Notes: generated by a model not told the origin, from the sequence alone. Counted from the first letter of the stretch, positions 1 through 9,654 are shown. The stretch: 64,000 nucleotides of DNA from CALCMJ01 sp964475415 (GCA_964475415.1 CAYYWZ010000008.1:1-64000); one strand, 5' to 3'. Made by a program: numbers and translations.

Positions 1-57
1 TACTAACCAATTAAATCCATTAGAGATGAAATTTTTTAAAAATTCTTTATTCTTTTT

Positions 58-2670
58 ATGGTTGAATTTTATAAAAATATTATAGTTGCAATACTAATAA
101 TTTGTTGTGCTTGGGAATCCTCCTTGGCACAACAATCTTATGTACTGGGTAGACAGGGTAATAGTAATATTGATGATGTTAGATACGCCATAATGAGTTT
201 TGATGTTCTGACGGGGGACCGAGATATCATCTTCGAACTGGAGTCTTCACGTTTTGCACATCCGAATGAGACGGGATGGAATAGAACAATTTATAGTTTT
301 GAATTTAGTGAAGATATGCAGCAGGTCTATTTTTTAGAAAGAGAAGGAGACTTATATGTTTATGATATTGCAAGTGATGAGGTGTCTTACATTATGGATT
401 TATCGCCTGCAACAACACCGTTTGAAATTCACTACCATACACTGACTTTTCAGCTAGATAGGGTAAATGATAGTATTTTGTTGGTATCAGGATATACCTG
501 GGGGATGTACAATGAGAATACGCAGTCTTTTACATAAAACTATGTGGTACCTGATTTTCCATCAGCATCACTGCCTAGGCAAATGGAAATTGTCGCTACC
601 AGAACTGCAAGACATAAAGATGGATTTGTGTATAATGGAGGATGTGTATGTCTTAACCAGGCAGACATAGATAGTCCAGATGAAAATACAGTTCTTTTCG
701 ATTATGATGTAACCCCAGATATAAGTGTTGCTTTAGAGAATATTGTTTCTTACCAGTATGACTGTGATAGTACAAAGCTGTTTTTTGTAGACGTAGCCGA
801 TTCTCTCAGAATATGGGAAATAGATGAGGTCAGTGGAGATCTAAGTCTCTACGATGCTTATTGTAATTTTTCAGTAAAACATGACTTTCAATTGGCAGAT
901 GTGCAGCATTACAACGCTATTCCTTGGGAAGATTGTCAGCGTATAATAGATCTAGATGAGGATGATAGTAGTGGCGCTGTAGGAATAGATTACCATGGAG
1001 ATAGTGTATGTGTACATACGGACCTTTCTATTGCAGATGGAGATTTGTTGTTGAAAAACGAGCAAGCACTAGATAGTATTGTTATATATGTAGACCAGGC
1101 GCTAGCTGGACAAGGGTTACAAATATCCACAGGTAACTATGATTTATTAATTCAGGCCGATAGTAAAGTGAGCATATTAGATAACGGAAATACAAGTCTT
1201 ACTGAGATGGAGCAAGCACTTCTTTCTGCTCGTTATGTGGATACTGCACCTTACAGATCAGGAGACATAGAGATAATTTTCGAACCCTGGTATCGCGGAG
1301 TTCAAGGAACAGCAGCGATCGCTTTTCTTCATATTCCAGAAAAACCCAATGCAGGAGCTGATTTGTTTTTAGAATTTTGTGTCGAAGATGCATTGCTTGA
1401 TGTAGATGATCTGTTAGAAGGATCAATAAGTCCTGGTTTTTTCTACGAAAAAAATGGCATACAATTATCCGATACGCAATTAGACTTATCAGTCCCACAG
1501 TCTTATGATTTATATTATATCAGTGGAACAGATATCTGTGCAGATACAGCATGCATAGAAATAGAAATTCTTCCGCTACCTCCAGTGATAGCAGTACAAG
1601 ATATTGTATCCTGTGATAGTGATACGGTGGTTATAGACTTGCAAGATCTAGAAGGTACTATAACATGGAGTGATGATGATAATGAGAAGTTAAAGAAAAT
1701 TACTACTTCAGGAAATTATTATTATGAACACATAGGTTCTAATGGATGTATAACTAGAGAAGAATTTGTTGTGGATTTTCTGCCTAATCAGACAGAAGAA
1801 GAGATAACTTATGTCGACTTATGTGTTGGAGAATCCTATAATTACCAAGGAGAAGATTATAGTGAAGATATTTTTCTAATGGATACAGTTTTAAGTACAA
1901 TAGGTTGTGATTCTATAATTACAGGCTTAGCCATAAGCGTGCTTCCAAGTATGGATATTGTAATAGAAGGATCTACACAGATATGTAAGGGATCGTCCGC
2001 AAACTTACAGATCGTATCACCTTTTGATATCGCATATCTTGACGGTATCTTGGTAGAAGAGCATATGGTTTTGGATGAGTCAGGTATTTATCAGTTAGAA
2101 GTTATAGATGATAATGGTTGTGCTCAGATGTACGATATAGAAATCACTAATTATGAAGTATCCAGTGTGGAAATCGATCCTACAGAGCAATTGTCATTTG
2201 TAGATCCTATAGACATACCAGTAAGTTACAATGGAGATTTTATTACTTTCAGCTGGACACCCATGCAAGGCTTGTCTTGTTATGATTGTCCTTATCCTAT
2301 GCTTACTGAACCAGGGATAGAACAATATGACTTAGTTGCAGAAGATAGCTTTGGATGTATCTATCACAATAATTTCACTATAACATATGAAAACGATACG
2401 TATTATCTTCCTAATATTATTTCCCCGGAAAACGAATTGGATATTAATGGTTCGTTTCATGTTATGAGTAATGTAAGGGTGTCTTATGATCTTATCATCT
2501 ATGATAGGTGGGGCAATACAATGTATGAGGCTGACGGACTTCTCACGAATGAATTTTCGACAGGCTGGATTCCAGATAATAATGTGCAGTCTGGTGTTTA
2601 TGTATACCTAGTAACTATGCATAACACGGAAGAAGAAACTTTTACAGGTAGCATCACAGTTATCAAATAA
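58..2670 (+). pseudogene. Secreted protein with T9SS type B sorting domain, interrupted by one in-frame TAA
   Basis: An ATG at 58 starts a signal peptide (hydrophobic core about residues 7-20, ending SSLAQQ). The frame then runs to a TAA at 535-537. The very next codons (AAC TAT GTG) continue in the same frame to 2670, so the whole reads as 870 codons with one stop at codon 160. The N-terminal half looks like a repetitive beta-rich or propeller-like extracellular domain. The middle has Ig-like, cysteine-containing segments. The last ~90 residues are a gliding-motility-associated C-terminal domain (motifs YLPNIISPEN, IYDRWGN, SGVYVYLV, FTGSITVIK), the type B signal for export by the type IX secretion system. 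No frameshift is needed. Either the gene is newly dead, the stop is a sequencing error, or a fragment is translated from the GTG at 544, which would have no signal peptide. The ligand or substrate is unknown. Confidence 0.75.
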
Positions 2671-2821
2671 GTATTCAGTGATTAATGATAGCGACTTTGT
2701 CTAAGGTAAGGTAAGCGCAGATAAACATAACATCCGATGTCAAATCAGGATATGTCTTGAGAAAATTATTAAAGGGATCTGTCTTGCTTGTCTCCTTTTC
2801 TATTACATAATTAAATAAAAC

Positions 2822-2857
2822 AAGAAGACTGAAGTACGTTTTGACTTCAGCCTCCTT
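2822..2857 (-). terminator. Hairpin terminator behind the fasciclin remnant
   Basis: On the minus strand the arms 2857-2844 and 2835-2822 form a 14-bp stem allowing two G-U pairs (core CTGAAGT/ACTTCAG), followed by a T-rich run. It lies just past the last codon of the fasciclin remnant and probably ended its transcript. Confidence 0.5.
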
Positions 2858-2878
2858 GCTAGTTAATACACAAATTTT

Positions 2879-3272
2879 TTACCCAGGCATTACTACAGAA
2901 TCGATAACGTGTATGACTCCGTTGCTGCCTTTAATATCTGTTTAAGTAATGAATGATTTGTTTCCTTTCTGATCGATGAGCACTGGATTGCCGTTCATGA
3001 TTTTTGCTGTAAGTTTATCTCCATTGACGATTTTGAAAATGAATTCTTCTCCCGCTGCGCTTATGGAATTATTCTATTTTATAACTATAGATACCATCTA
3101 TTTTGTCTGGGTCATATCCCACATGATAAATATTTGTTTTGGAGTTCTATATGATGGTGGCAACATCATCATCTTCTATAACTTCCAGAATAATCGGCGT
3201 TGTTATTTCTTGTGAAAAGCTGTTTGAAAAATGGAGTATAAAAGCAACGATGCTAAATGTAGATCTATTCAT
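2879..3272 (-). pseudogene. Decayed fasciclin-domain secreted protein
   Basis: Read on the minus strand from the ATG at 3272, the frame gives a signal-peptide-like start (hydrophobic, then NSFSQEITTP). A TAG after VATII, a TAA after YSYKIE and a frameshift follow. A second reading frame then gives a recognisable fasciclin C-terminal part: FKIVNGDKLTAKIMNG, VLIDQKGNKSFIT, a TAA where the family usually has an acidic residue, then TDIKGSNGVIHVIDSVVMPG and a final TAA at 2881-2879. GVIHVID with a following hydrophobic-Pro is the fasciclin (FAS1) signature. Only about 50 residues of the normally ~130-residue domain remain, so a large internal deletion has occurred as well as nonsense changes. FAS1 proteins are usually secreted adhesion proteins. 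This copy cannot make a full protein. Confidence 0.7.
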
Positions 3273-3473
3273 AACCATAGTTTGTAAGTTATGAGAACTA
3301 TTGCAATTATGAAAGGAANNNNNNNNNNNNNNNNNNNNNNNNNNNNNNNNNNNNNNNNNNNNNNNNNNNNNNNNNNNNNNNNNNNNNNNNNNNNNNNNNN
3401 NNNNNNNNNNNNNNNNNNTCTATTCATAACCATAGTTTGTAAGTTATGAGAACTATTGCAATTATGAAAGGAA
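3264..3473. other. Scaffold gap of 100 N flanked by an identical 55-bp sequence
   Basis: Positions 3319-3418 are N. The 55 bases before the gap (3264-3318) and the 55 bases after it (3419-3473) are identical and begin TCTATTCATAACCATAG. A perfect repeat exactly abutting both gap edges is what two contigs ending on the same 55-base k-mer look like. The likely true sequence has one copy and no gap, putting 3474 directly after 3318. A real tandem repeat is less likely but possible. Confidence 0.8.
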
Positions 3474-3580
3474 GAAGGAATAGAAAACCTTACCTCGTAT
3501 TTACTTCGTTCTAAAAATAGGAATAAATAAAGGGGAAACATAATTATTGAATTTGTTTTCATAGTTCTTAATGATTATCC

Positions 3581-3740
3581 ACCGCGCAAGGAACATGGAA
3601 GATAGTTTGCCATTGCAGGGCTATAGCGTAGAGCGAGCTGACTAGTCCGTAGGACCGAGCTGTCTAGCGAGTCTGTAATAATCCGACCCCTGAGCGGGAG
3701 GCTGGAGGAGTAAAGTATAAAGGGGTTGCGCCCAAATTAT
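3581..3740. repeat. GC-rich intergenic repeat element, copy A
   Basis: This stretch is much richer in G+C than its surroundings and has no reading frame. It contains short inverted repeats: GTCC-gta-GGAC near 3645, and CCGACCCC near 3680 pairing with GGGGTTG near 3725, ending in GCGCCC. A second intergenic stretch at about 50925-51080 has the same plan (CCGACCC ... GGGTAACACCC, also followed by an AT-rich TAATTAT-like end). The two look like members of one dispersed repeat family, of the kind seen between genes in many Bacteroidota. It ends upstream of the ahcY promoter and so is not part of that mRNA leader. Confidence 0.45.
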
Positions 3741-3802
3741 ATACTTACTGAAACATTATCTATATAAGCTTGTTAAATCAGTAGCTTTGGGAAGCGAATC
3801 AG

Positions 3803-3833
3803 TTGCATATCATCTTGTAAATCACTACCTTTG
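3803..3833 (+). promoter_or_regulatory. Bacteroidota-type promoter for ahcY
   Basis: TTG at 3803-3805, a 20-base spacer and TACCTTTG at 3826-3833 match the phylum's -33 TTG / -7 TAnnTTTG consensus. A transcript starting near 3840 would have a leader of about 30 bases before the ahcY ATG. Confidence 0.65.
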
Positions 3834-3870
3834 CGACGTTTTTAAGTAAAAATCTAAATAAAAAATATAA

Positions 3871-5184
3871 ATGATTACAGCACAAGAAACAGCCCAGTAT
3901 AAAGTTAAAGATATCAACCTCGCGGATTGGGGTAGAAAGGAAATGGAACTTGCCGAAGCAGAAATGCCAGGTCTTATGGCCCTAAGAGATGAGTTCGGAG
4001 CTTCTAAGCCTCTAGCAGGTGCTAGGATAGCAGGTTGTCTGCACATGACTATTCAGACAGCAGTACTGATAGAGACACTTAAAGAGTTAGGTGCAGAGGT
4101 AAGTTGGTCTTCGTGTAATATTTTCTCTACACAGGATCACGCGGCAGCGGCAATAGCAGCAGCAGGAATTCCTGTATACGCTTGGAAAGGAATGAACGAA
4201 GAAGAATTTGACTGGTGTATAGAGCAGACTTTACATGCTTTCCCAGATGGTAAGCCGCTTAACATGATTCTAGATGATGGTGGTGACTTAACGAACATGG
4301 TGCTAGATAGATATCCACAACTCGTAGATGATATCAGAGGTATCAGCGAGGAAACAACAACTGGTGTTCACAGATTATACGAGAGAGAAATAAAAGGAAC
4401 ACTTGCCTTACCTGCGATCAATATCAATGACTCGGTAACAAAATCTAAGTTTGATAATAAGTATGGTTGTAAGGAGTCTTGTGTAGATGCGATAAGAAGA
4501 GCGACGGATATAATGATGGCTGGAAAAGTTGCAGTTGTTGCTGGTTACGGAGATGTAGGAAAAGGTTCTGCTGCTTCGCTTAGAGGTGCAGGATGTAGAG
4601 TGATCGTTACAGAAATAGATCCTATCTGTGCGCTACAAGCGGCTATGGACGGATTTGCAGTAAAGAAAATGTCTAATGCGCTAAAAGATGCAAACATAGT
4701 TGTTACCGCTACAGGGAATAAAGACATTATCAATGCGAAGTACTTCCAAGCGATGAAGGACAAAACAATCGTTTGTAATATAGGTCACTTCGATAATGAG
4801 ATCGACATGGCATGGTTAAATGATAATCATGGAGATTCTAAAATAGAAATTAAGCCTCAGGTAGATAAGTACACAGTGGATGGTAAGGATATCATCGTAC
4901 TTGCTGAAGGTAGATTAGTAAATCTAGGTTGTGCTACAGGTCATCCATCTTTTGTAATGTCTAACTCGTTTACGAACCAAGTTCTTGCTCAGTTAGAATT
5001 ATGGCAGAATACAGACAAGTACGAAAATAAAGTATATATGTTACCAAAGCATCTTGACGAAAAAGTTGCTAAATTGCACTTAGAGAAGATAGGTGTAGAG
5101 TTAGAAGAACTTTCTCAGGATCAGGCGGATTACATCAATGTTCCAAAAGAAGGACCATATAAGCCAGAATATTACAGGTACTAA
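3871..5184 (+). CDS. ahcY: Adenosylhomocysteinase
   Basis: Cytosolic NAD-dependent enzyme that splits S-adenosylhomocysteine into adenosine and homocysteine, clearing the product inhibitor of methyltransferases. The 437 residues match the usual family length. Visible landmarks are the N-terminal substrate region with AGCLHMTIQTAVLIETL and SSCNIFSTQDHAAAAIA, the linker DDGGDLTNM, the NAD-binding GYGDVGKGSAASLRGAG, CNIGHFDNEIDM, and the C-terminal tail ending KPEYYRY that completes the neighbouring subunit's cofactor site. The ATG at 3871 gives the family N-terminus and sits about 30 bases after the predicted transcription start. It is a single-gene unit: a promoter lies just upstream and a hairpin terminator just downstream. 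Identification is secure. Confidence 0.97.
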   Translation: MITAQETAQYKVKDINLADWGRKEMELAEAEMPGLMALRDEFGASKPLAGARIAGCLHMTIQTAVLIETLKELGAEVSWSSCNIFSTQDHAAAAIAAAGIPVYAWKGMNEEEFDWCIEQTLHAFPDGKPLNMILDDGGDLTNMVLDRYPQLVDDIRGISEETTTGVHRLYEREIKGTLALPAININDSVTKSKFDNKYGCKESCVDAIRRATDIMMAGKVAVVAGYGDVGKGSAASLRGAGCRVIVTEIDPICALQAAMDGFAVKKMSNALKDANIVVTATGNKDIINAKYFQAMKDKTIVCNIGHFDNEIDMAWLNDNHGDSKIEIKPQVDKYTVDGKDIIVLAEGRLVNLGCATGHPSFVMSNSFTNQVLAQLELWQNTDKYENKVYMLPKHLDEKVAKLHLEKIGVELEELSQDQADYINVPKEGPYKPEYYRY

Positions 5185-5221
5185 TATGAAAGAATAACAA
5201 CACACGATTCCACAATAAATG

Positions 5222-5251
5222 AGGCGGTTAAGCAATTAATCGCCTTTTTTT
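5222..5251 (+). terminator. Rho-independent terminator of ahcY
   Basis: AGGCGGTTAA (5222-5231), loop GCAA, TTAATCGCCT (5236-5245), then a run of T to 5251. The ten-base stem has one G-U pair. Confidence 0.85.
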
Positions 5252-5481
5252 CTTTCTGAGCACCACAGCTGTACTGTGGCTAAGTCAGGGAAAACCTATA
5301 TCTATTGCTCTTCTACCCTAAATACGAAGTTCTAATGCATAAGACAAACTTAAATAATAAACGTAAGCGTCATCTATCATACCTATAGGCATATATTTCT
5401 TCTATAAAGAATTTATTTTAAGAGTATACGCAGCATTTTGTTTCTAAAAGGTGTAATTATTAATAAGACAATTCAATAGAT

Positions 5482-7263
5482 ATGAAAATTAATCTTTATC
5501 CATCCTTCGTTTTTCTTCTTAGCCTTATTTTTATGCTAAGTGCTTGTAGAAAAGATATAGATATTGAGATTATTTCAGATCCGATGCCGATAGATCTGCC
5601 AGGAGATATAATCCAGACAGGTGTTGCGGGATATATCTCTACGGTAGACGGGGTACCAATAGGAGATGCAGAAGTCAATGTAGGTAATAGTTTTGTACTC
5701 ACAGATGAGAACGGCACATTTAACATACAGGAGGTGGAGTTACTGAGTACAGGTTCTGTTATCACGGTGACAAAAGACGGATTTTATATAAATGCTAAAA
5801 ACATCCAGGTTCATGAGCAAGCAAATGCGAATGTAAAAATGAAGCTTTCTTCGAGGGTGAAGTCTGCCAGCTTCCCATCCGATCAGGGAATAGATTATCT
5901 AGGACCATCTGGGGAGCGTCTGCAGGTACCAGCTGGCGTAATTGTAGATAGCGAAGGTAATAGCTATCAGGGTAATGTCGATTTGTATGTCAATTGGGTA
6001 AGTCCTATATCAAAAGATCTAGCAACACTTCTTCCAGGCGATCAGCGAGGTATAGATGCAGAGAGTAATTTTGTCCAGTTAGCTACTTACGGTATGATTG
6101 CGATAGAATTGGAAGCAAGCAATGGAGATGTGTTACAGTTGAGTTCTGACGGCCAGGCTTCTATAGAAATTCCTATTCCGTCGGTATTGGTATCAGGAGC
6201 ACCAGCTTCTATTACATTATGGCATTATAGCAAAGATTATGGTTTCTGGATAGAGGATGGAGATGCTGCGCTCAACGGGAATAAATATGTAGGTACGATT
6301 TCACATTTTAATTATTGGAACTGTAATATTGCTTTTTCGCATGTCAATCTATCTGGTGTTGTATTCTCAGAGCTTGGGTTTCCTTATGCAGCAGTACCTA
6401 TACATGTAAAAAGTGATGGAAAGCTTGTGGGTTATGGATATACGAACGAGGATGGAAGCTTCAGTGTGCAAGTTCCGGCTGGAGAAAATCTTACATTAGA
6501 AATTGTAAGTAATTGTACAGCAGGTCTGGTCAGCCAAAATATTACACCCCTATCAGAAGACAAGGTTCTAGATCCTATTATCATAGATGAAGAACTAGAA
6601 TTACGATTCATCTCTGGAATAGTTACGGATTGTAACTTAGATCCAGTGAATGACGGTTATGTGATCATAGATATTGATGGAAAAATAGAAACAGCCTACT
6701 TAAATGAAGAAGGAGCTTTTTCAAATTTGATAAATGTATGTGATGCGGAAAGAATAACGATTAAAGCTATCTCCAATAGCATGGAGGGCGGTATTCATTC
6801 TGAGCTTGAACTGTTCACTGATTTTCCTCAGGAAATCTGGCCACAAATTCATCTTCAAATTTGTGATGAATTGGGCAATAACCCAAATATATTATTCTTT
6901 CAAACAGATGAAAAACAAGAAGTTTTTATAGAAGATGTGCGTATATACATAGATGAAGAAACAGCGTTTGTTGTGGTTGAACATATTGATTCTACAAACT
7001 CAAATTTTTTCAGATTGGAATTTAGTCTAGAAGATTTAGAAAACCAACCTATAATAGAAGCAAGGTACTTTTATATAGATTATACGATACCTAATTCTGG
7101 ACAAGTAAATTACGAATGTACACTATGCTTTGAGATGTATTTATTTGTAAATGTTGGAATGGATGATAATATAGATTTTAATTTCTTTTCACCTGAAGGC
7201 TTGGATTCTGAGAAAGGTAATATAAGTTCTATCGGTGGATTTTTTGCGGGAAAAATAGAATAA
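5482..7263 (+). CDS. Outer-surface lipoprotein with carboxypeptidase-regulatory-like domains
   Basis: A 593-residue protein starting with a lipoprotein signal; the lipobox LSAC puts the lipidated Cys near residue 22. An Ig-like carboxypeptidase-regulatory-like domain follows at about residues 47-118 (GVAGYISTVDGVPIGDAEV ... TDENGTFNI). Next is a middle region with a conserved-looking LQVPAGVIVD/LYVNWVSPI segment, then a second such domain near 290-360 (NLSGVVFSELGFPYAAVPI ... TNEDGSFSVQVPAG), and further beta-rich repeats. No catalytic motif was seen. It lies 21 bp upstream of an ECF sigma factor, which is followed by an overlapping membrane/barrel gene, so the three probably form one surface-signalling or envelope module. 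The truncated lipoprotein at the right edge of the window has a similar start. Its precise role is unknown. Confidence 0.75.
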   Translation: MKINLYPSFVFLLSLIFMLSACRKDIDIEIISDPMPIDLPGDIIQTGVAGYISTVDGVPIGDAEVNVGNSFVLTDENGTFNIQEVELLSTGSVITVTKDGFYINAKNIQVHEQANANVKMKLSSRVKSASFPSDQGIDYLGPSGERLQVPAGVIVDSEGNSYQGNVDLYVNWVSPISKDLATLLPGDQRGIDAESNFVQLATYGMIAIELEASNGDVLQLSSDGQASIEIPIPSVLVSGAPASITLWHYSKDYGFWIEDGDAALNGNKYVGTISHFNYWNCNIAFSHVNLSGVVFSELGFPYAAVPIHVKSDGKLVGYGYTNEDGSFSVQVPAGENLTLEIVSNCTAGLVSQNITPLSEDKVLDPIIIDEELELRFISGIVTDCNLDPVNDGYVIIDIDGKIETAYLNEEGAFSNLINVCDAERITIKAISNSMEGGIHSELELFTDFPQEIWPQIHLQICDELGNNPNILFFQTDEKQEVFIEDVRIYIDEETAFVVVEHIDSTNSNFFRLEFSLEDLENQPIIEARYFYIDYTIPNSGQVNYECTLCFEMYLFVNVGMDDNIDFNFFSPEGLDSEKGNISSIGGFFAGKIE

Positions 7264-7284
7264 GTAAAGGGATCTAAGTATTAG

Positions 7285-7839
7285 ATGACAGTAAGAGAAA
7301 TCATAGAAGGCTGTATAAATGATGACCGAGTATGCCAGAAGCAGCTAGTGCAGAAATATTCTTCGCTACTGATGACCGTGGCTAGAAGGTATGCACCTAA
7401 TACGTATGGACCTTCTGATCTCTTACAAGATTCTTTCATCAAAATATTTGGAGCTATCAAGACTTATGATGCTGAAAAAGGAAGTATAGAAACCTGGATG
7501 CAAAGGATCGTTATCAATACAGCGCTAAAAAAACTAAAAAGAAAATATATCGCTAATGAGGTATACACATTAGACAATATAAAACCTATATATTCTGAAC
7601 CAAAAGTTTATGAGAAGTTCCATGAAGAAGAAATTATGGAGCTTATAGAAGGTCTACCAGAAGGCTATAGACAGGTTTTCAACCTGTATGTGATAGAAGG
7701 ATATTCTCACAAAGAGATCGGTAACTTATTACAAATAGAAGAATCGAGTTCCAGATCTAATTTGTCTAGGGCAAGAATTATTCTCAGGAAAAAAATTATG
7801 CAAGAAAAAAAACAAGAGATATGGGCGAAGATCGTATAG
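7285..7839 (+). CDS. ECF-type RNA polymerase sigma factor
   Basis: A 184-residue sigma-70 family factor of the extracytoplasmic-function group. Region 2 is at about residues 20-90 (LLMTVARRYAPN, DLLQDSFIKIFGAIKTYD, WMQRIVINTALKKLKRK). Region 4 is at about 125-175 with a helix-turn-helix around YVIEGYSHKEIGNLLQI and SRSNLSRAR. It redirects RNA polymerase to a small set of promoters. The downstream gene starts inside its last codons (19-base overlap) and encodes a protein with a cytoplasmic N-terminus and one membrane helix. That gene may therefore act as its anti-sigma partner. The target promoters cannot be read from the window. Confidence 0.93.
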   Translation: MTVREIIEGCINDDRVCQKQLVQKYSSLLMTVARRYAPNTYGPSDLLQDSFIKIFGAIKTYDAEKGSIETWMQRIVINTALKKLKRKYIANEVYTLDNIKPIYSEPKVYEKFHEEEIMELIEGLPEGYRQVFNLYVIEGYSHKEIGNLLQIEESSSRSNLSRARIILRKKIMQEKKQEIWAKIV

Positions 7840-9311
7840 AAAAAATGATTCGCGAGCGGCTCGAATTTCATAGAACACCTACGGATGTTGATAAGATATG
7901 GGAGGGTATAGAAAAGAAGCGGGATGGGGTTTCTAATGCTAAGGAAGCTTCTAATAAAGGCAGCTTATGGATAGTATTACTGTTTGTTGTAATCTCTACA
8001 CTAGCTGTAAGTCTATCAATATATAAGAGCAAGGATAATGTCAAATATGAAGGTTCAGCGCAGTCTAGTTCTGTGCTACCCGACATAGCTGATATAAATT
8101 CATCAACAAAAACTGATAAGCTTAGGGATAAGGGGAAAGGTGATTCGTCTATCACCCAAGGAAAGGCGAAAACGAATAGTAAAAGAGAGAATACAAGTAC
8201 AACCATCGCTATGATGGATGGTACAACACAACAAAAAAGTAAAATAAATGCAGATAATTCTAAAGATGAGTTTAGGCCAACCTTAGTTAATAATGAGCAA
8301 ATAAAAACAAGTGAAAAAGAACAAATAAAAATAAATAATAATACAATTGTAAATGATGCAAAAGTAGAAATAGACAATGTAGTATCGATGAGTAGAAGTA
8401 CGAACACTGAAAATGTGGAGCTAACTACATTGCATAAGAATAGGGTACAAAAAGAGATAGCATCGAACGATCTATCAAGGTTGAAGGATGTAAATAAAAT
8501 AACACAGATTACTGCAGATAAGAATAAATCTGTTCAGCAAATTTCTACTTCTTTATTTTTACTGGAAAATAAATCGAGAGATAGACTCGCATGGAATAAA
8601 CCATTACTGTCTTATCTACCTAAAGAAATAATTGTACAAAAAGAAAAAGCTCAATGGAACCATATGGTCGCTTTCTCTACAGGGGTCTATTATAATTACA
8701 AGAATCTGAGTAATATTGCTGAAGTCGAGATAGACTACGCTAATATCCGTAGCGCCACAGAAACGCCTTTAGAGACATTGGAGTTTAGTTTGCAGTATGC
8801 ATTACAATCAATTCAGGGGTATTACTTTTTTACGGGAATTAATTATTTGAGAATTACAGAGCGTTTTGATTATAGTGGGGAATCGTCAGAAATTTTAGCA
8901 GGGCAAAATTTTACTCTATCCCAGTTAACTAAAACGGTGGAGAAGAAAATCTATAATAATAGCACGATTGTGGATCTCCCCTTAGGTGTTGGATTTAGAT
9001 TCCACCGTGGGAAGTGGGGTTTCAGAATAGGAGCATCAGCTAATGTAAATCTGCTTACCACAATCGAAGGCCAGCAATTGGACCGTAATGAGCAGGTTGT
9101 CAATCGTTCAGGAAGTAGTGATTACAAGCGTAAACTGTCTATAGCTTTTGTATCTGATATAGGTATAGATTATAGTCTCGGAAAAGGGTGGTCTATATCT
9201 CTGGACCCTACAGTAAGATACTACGGTAAATCATTTACAATAGATGAAAGTGATATAGTAGAGCAACATCAATTCTTAGGACTGAAAACAGGCATCAGGT
9301 TATTGTTTTGA
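7821..9311 (+). CDS. Membrane-anchored protein with C-terminal outer-membrane beta-barrel-like domain, putative anti-sigma partner
   Basis: The 496 residues start with a charged cytoplasmic segment of about 45 residues (EKMIRERLEFHRTPTDVDKI). A single transmembrane helix follows at about 48-67 (LWIVLLFVVISTLAVSLSIY). Residues about 70-260 are a long low-complexity, Asn/Lys/Thr-rich linker. The last ~220 residues have the alternating pattern of an outer membrane beta-barrel (VAFSTGVYYNYKN ... GVGFRFHRGKWGFRIG ... FLGLKTGIRLLF). The layout would span from cytoplasm to outer membrane. Its ATG overlaps the sigma gene, implying translational coupling. The anti-sigma role is inferred only from position and topology; no zinc-type anti-sigma motif is visible. 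Confidence 0.7.
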   Translation: MGEDRIEKMIRERLEFHRTPTDVDKIWEGIEKKRDGVSNAKEASNKGSLWIVLLFVVISTLAVSLSIYKSKDNVKYEGSAQSSSVLPDIADINSSTKTDKLRDKGKGDSSITQGKAKTNSKRENTSTTIAMMDGTTQQKSKINADNSKDEFRPTLVNNEQIKTSEKEQIKINNNTIVNDAKVEIDNVVSMSRSTNTENVELTTLHKNRVQKEIASNDLSRLKDVNKITQITADKNKSVQQISTSLFLLENKSRDRLAWNKPLLSYLPKEIIVQKEKAQWNHMVAFSTGVYYNYKNLSNIAEVEIDYANIRSATETPLETLEFSLQYALQSIQGYYFFTGINYLRITERFDYSGESSEILAGQNFTLSQLTKTVEKKIYNNSTIVDLPLGVGFRFHRGKWGFRIGASANVNLLTTIEGQQLDRNEQVVNRSGSSDYKRKLSIAFVSDIGIDYSLGKGWSISLDPTVRYYGKSFTIDESDIVEQHQFLGLKTGIRLLF

Positions 9312-9654
9312 ACCTAACTAATACTTTTTTCTACCAGTAATCTGTTGCTGACCCAGCTAATACTACGTCTGCCATCATCTGAGATATTTATTTGATTAGA
9401 AATAAGATTTTGGTAAGGACTTTTCGGAATTGGTTTTCAGAAGAATCTTTGATATCAATAGGTGTTTGCATAAGAATATTAGCCGCCTCCCAGATCTGTA
9501 ATCGGATAGCACAAGGAAAAATCGGATAAGTCCAAGGAGAAAAAGATAAAGTTTACTGAGGATTATGGAAAAATTTGGTGCTATATTAGTTCTAGAAAGC
9601 TAAGAGATGCATCTTTTCTTTCTGAAATTCGTTCAATAGATACAAAATCTGGTG
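9312..9654. other. Intergenic stretch, possible decayed minus-strand coding remnant
   Basis: There is no intact gene here. On the minus strand two short frames read like protein (QIWEAANILMQTPIDIKD about 9500-9450, then ISDDGRRSISWVSNRLLVEK about 9400-9340), but they are in different frames and have no start. This could be a decayed gene end. I do not recognise the family. No terminator with a clear T-run was seen after 9311. Confidence 0.25.

Noticed and set aside
535..537. Stop-codon reassignment (TAA or TGA read as sense)
   Set aside because: TAA, TGA and TAG all end clearly intact genes in the window, so the interrupted genes are better explained by mutation or error.
2679..2815. Open minus-strand frame of about 45 codons after the fasciclin remnant
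   Set aside because: No start codon, and it lies beyond a good terminator hairpin; reads protein-like but cannot be supported as a gene.
3581..3870. Possible S-adenosylhomocysteine or SAM riboswitch ahead of ahcY
   Set aside because: The structured GC-rich block ends upstream of the predicted ahcY promoter, so it would not be in the mRNA; a similar block precedes uvrB, which points to a repeat.
7821..9311. Proven anti-sigma factor
   Set aside because: The position and one-helix topology fit, but no zinc-binding anti-sigma or FecR domain motif is visible, so the role is kept as an inference.
9340..9500. Minus-strand gene in the 9.3-9.65 kb gap
   Set aside because: Protein-like stretches are in different frames without a start; recorded only as a possible remnant.
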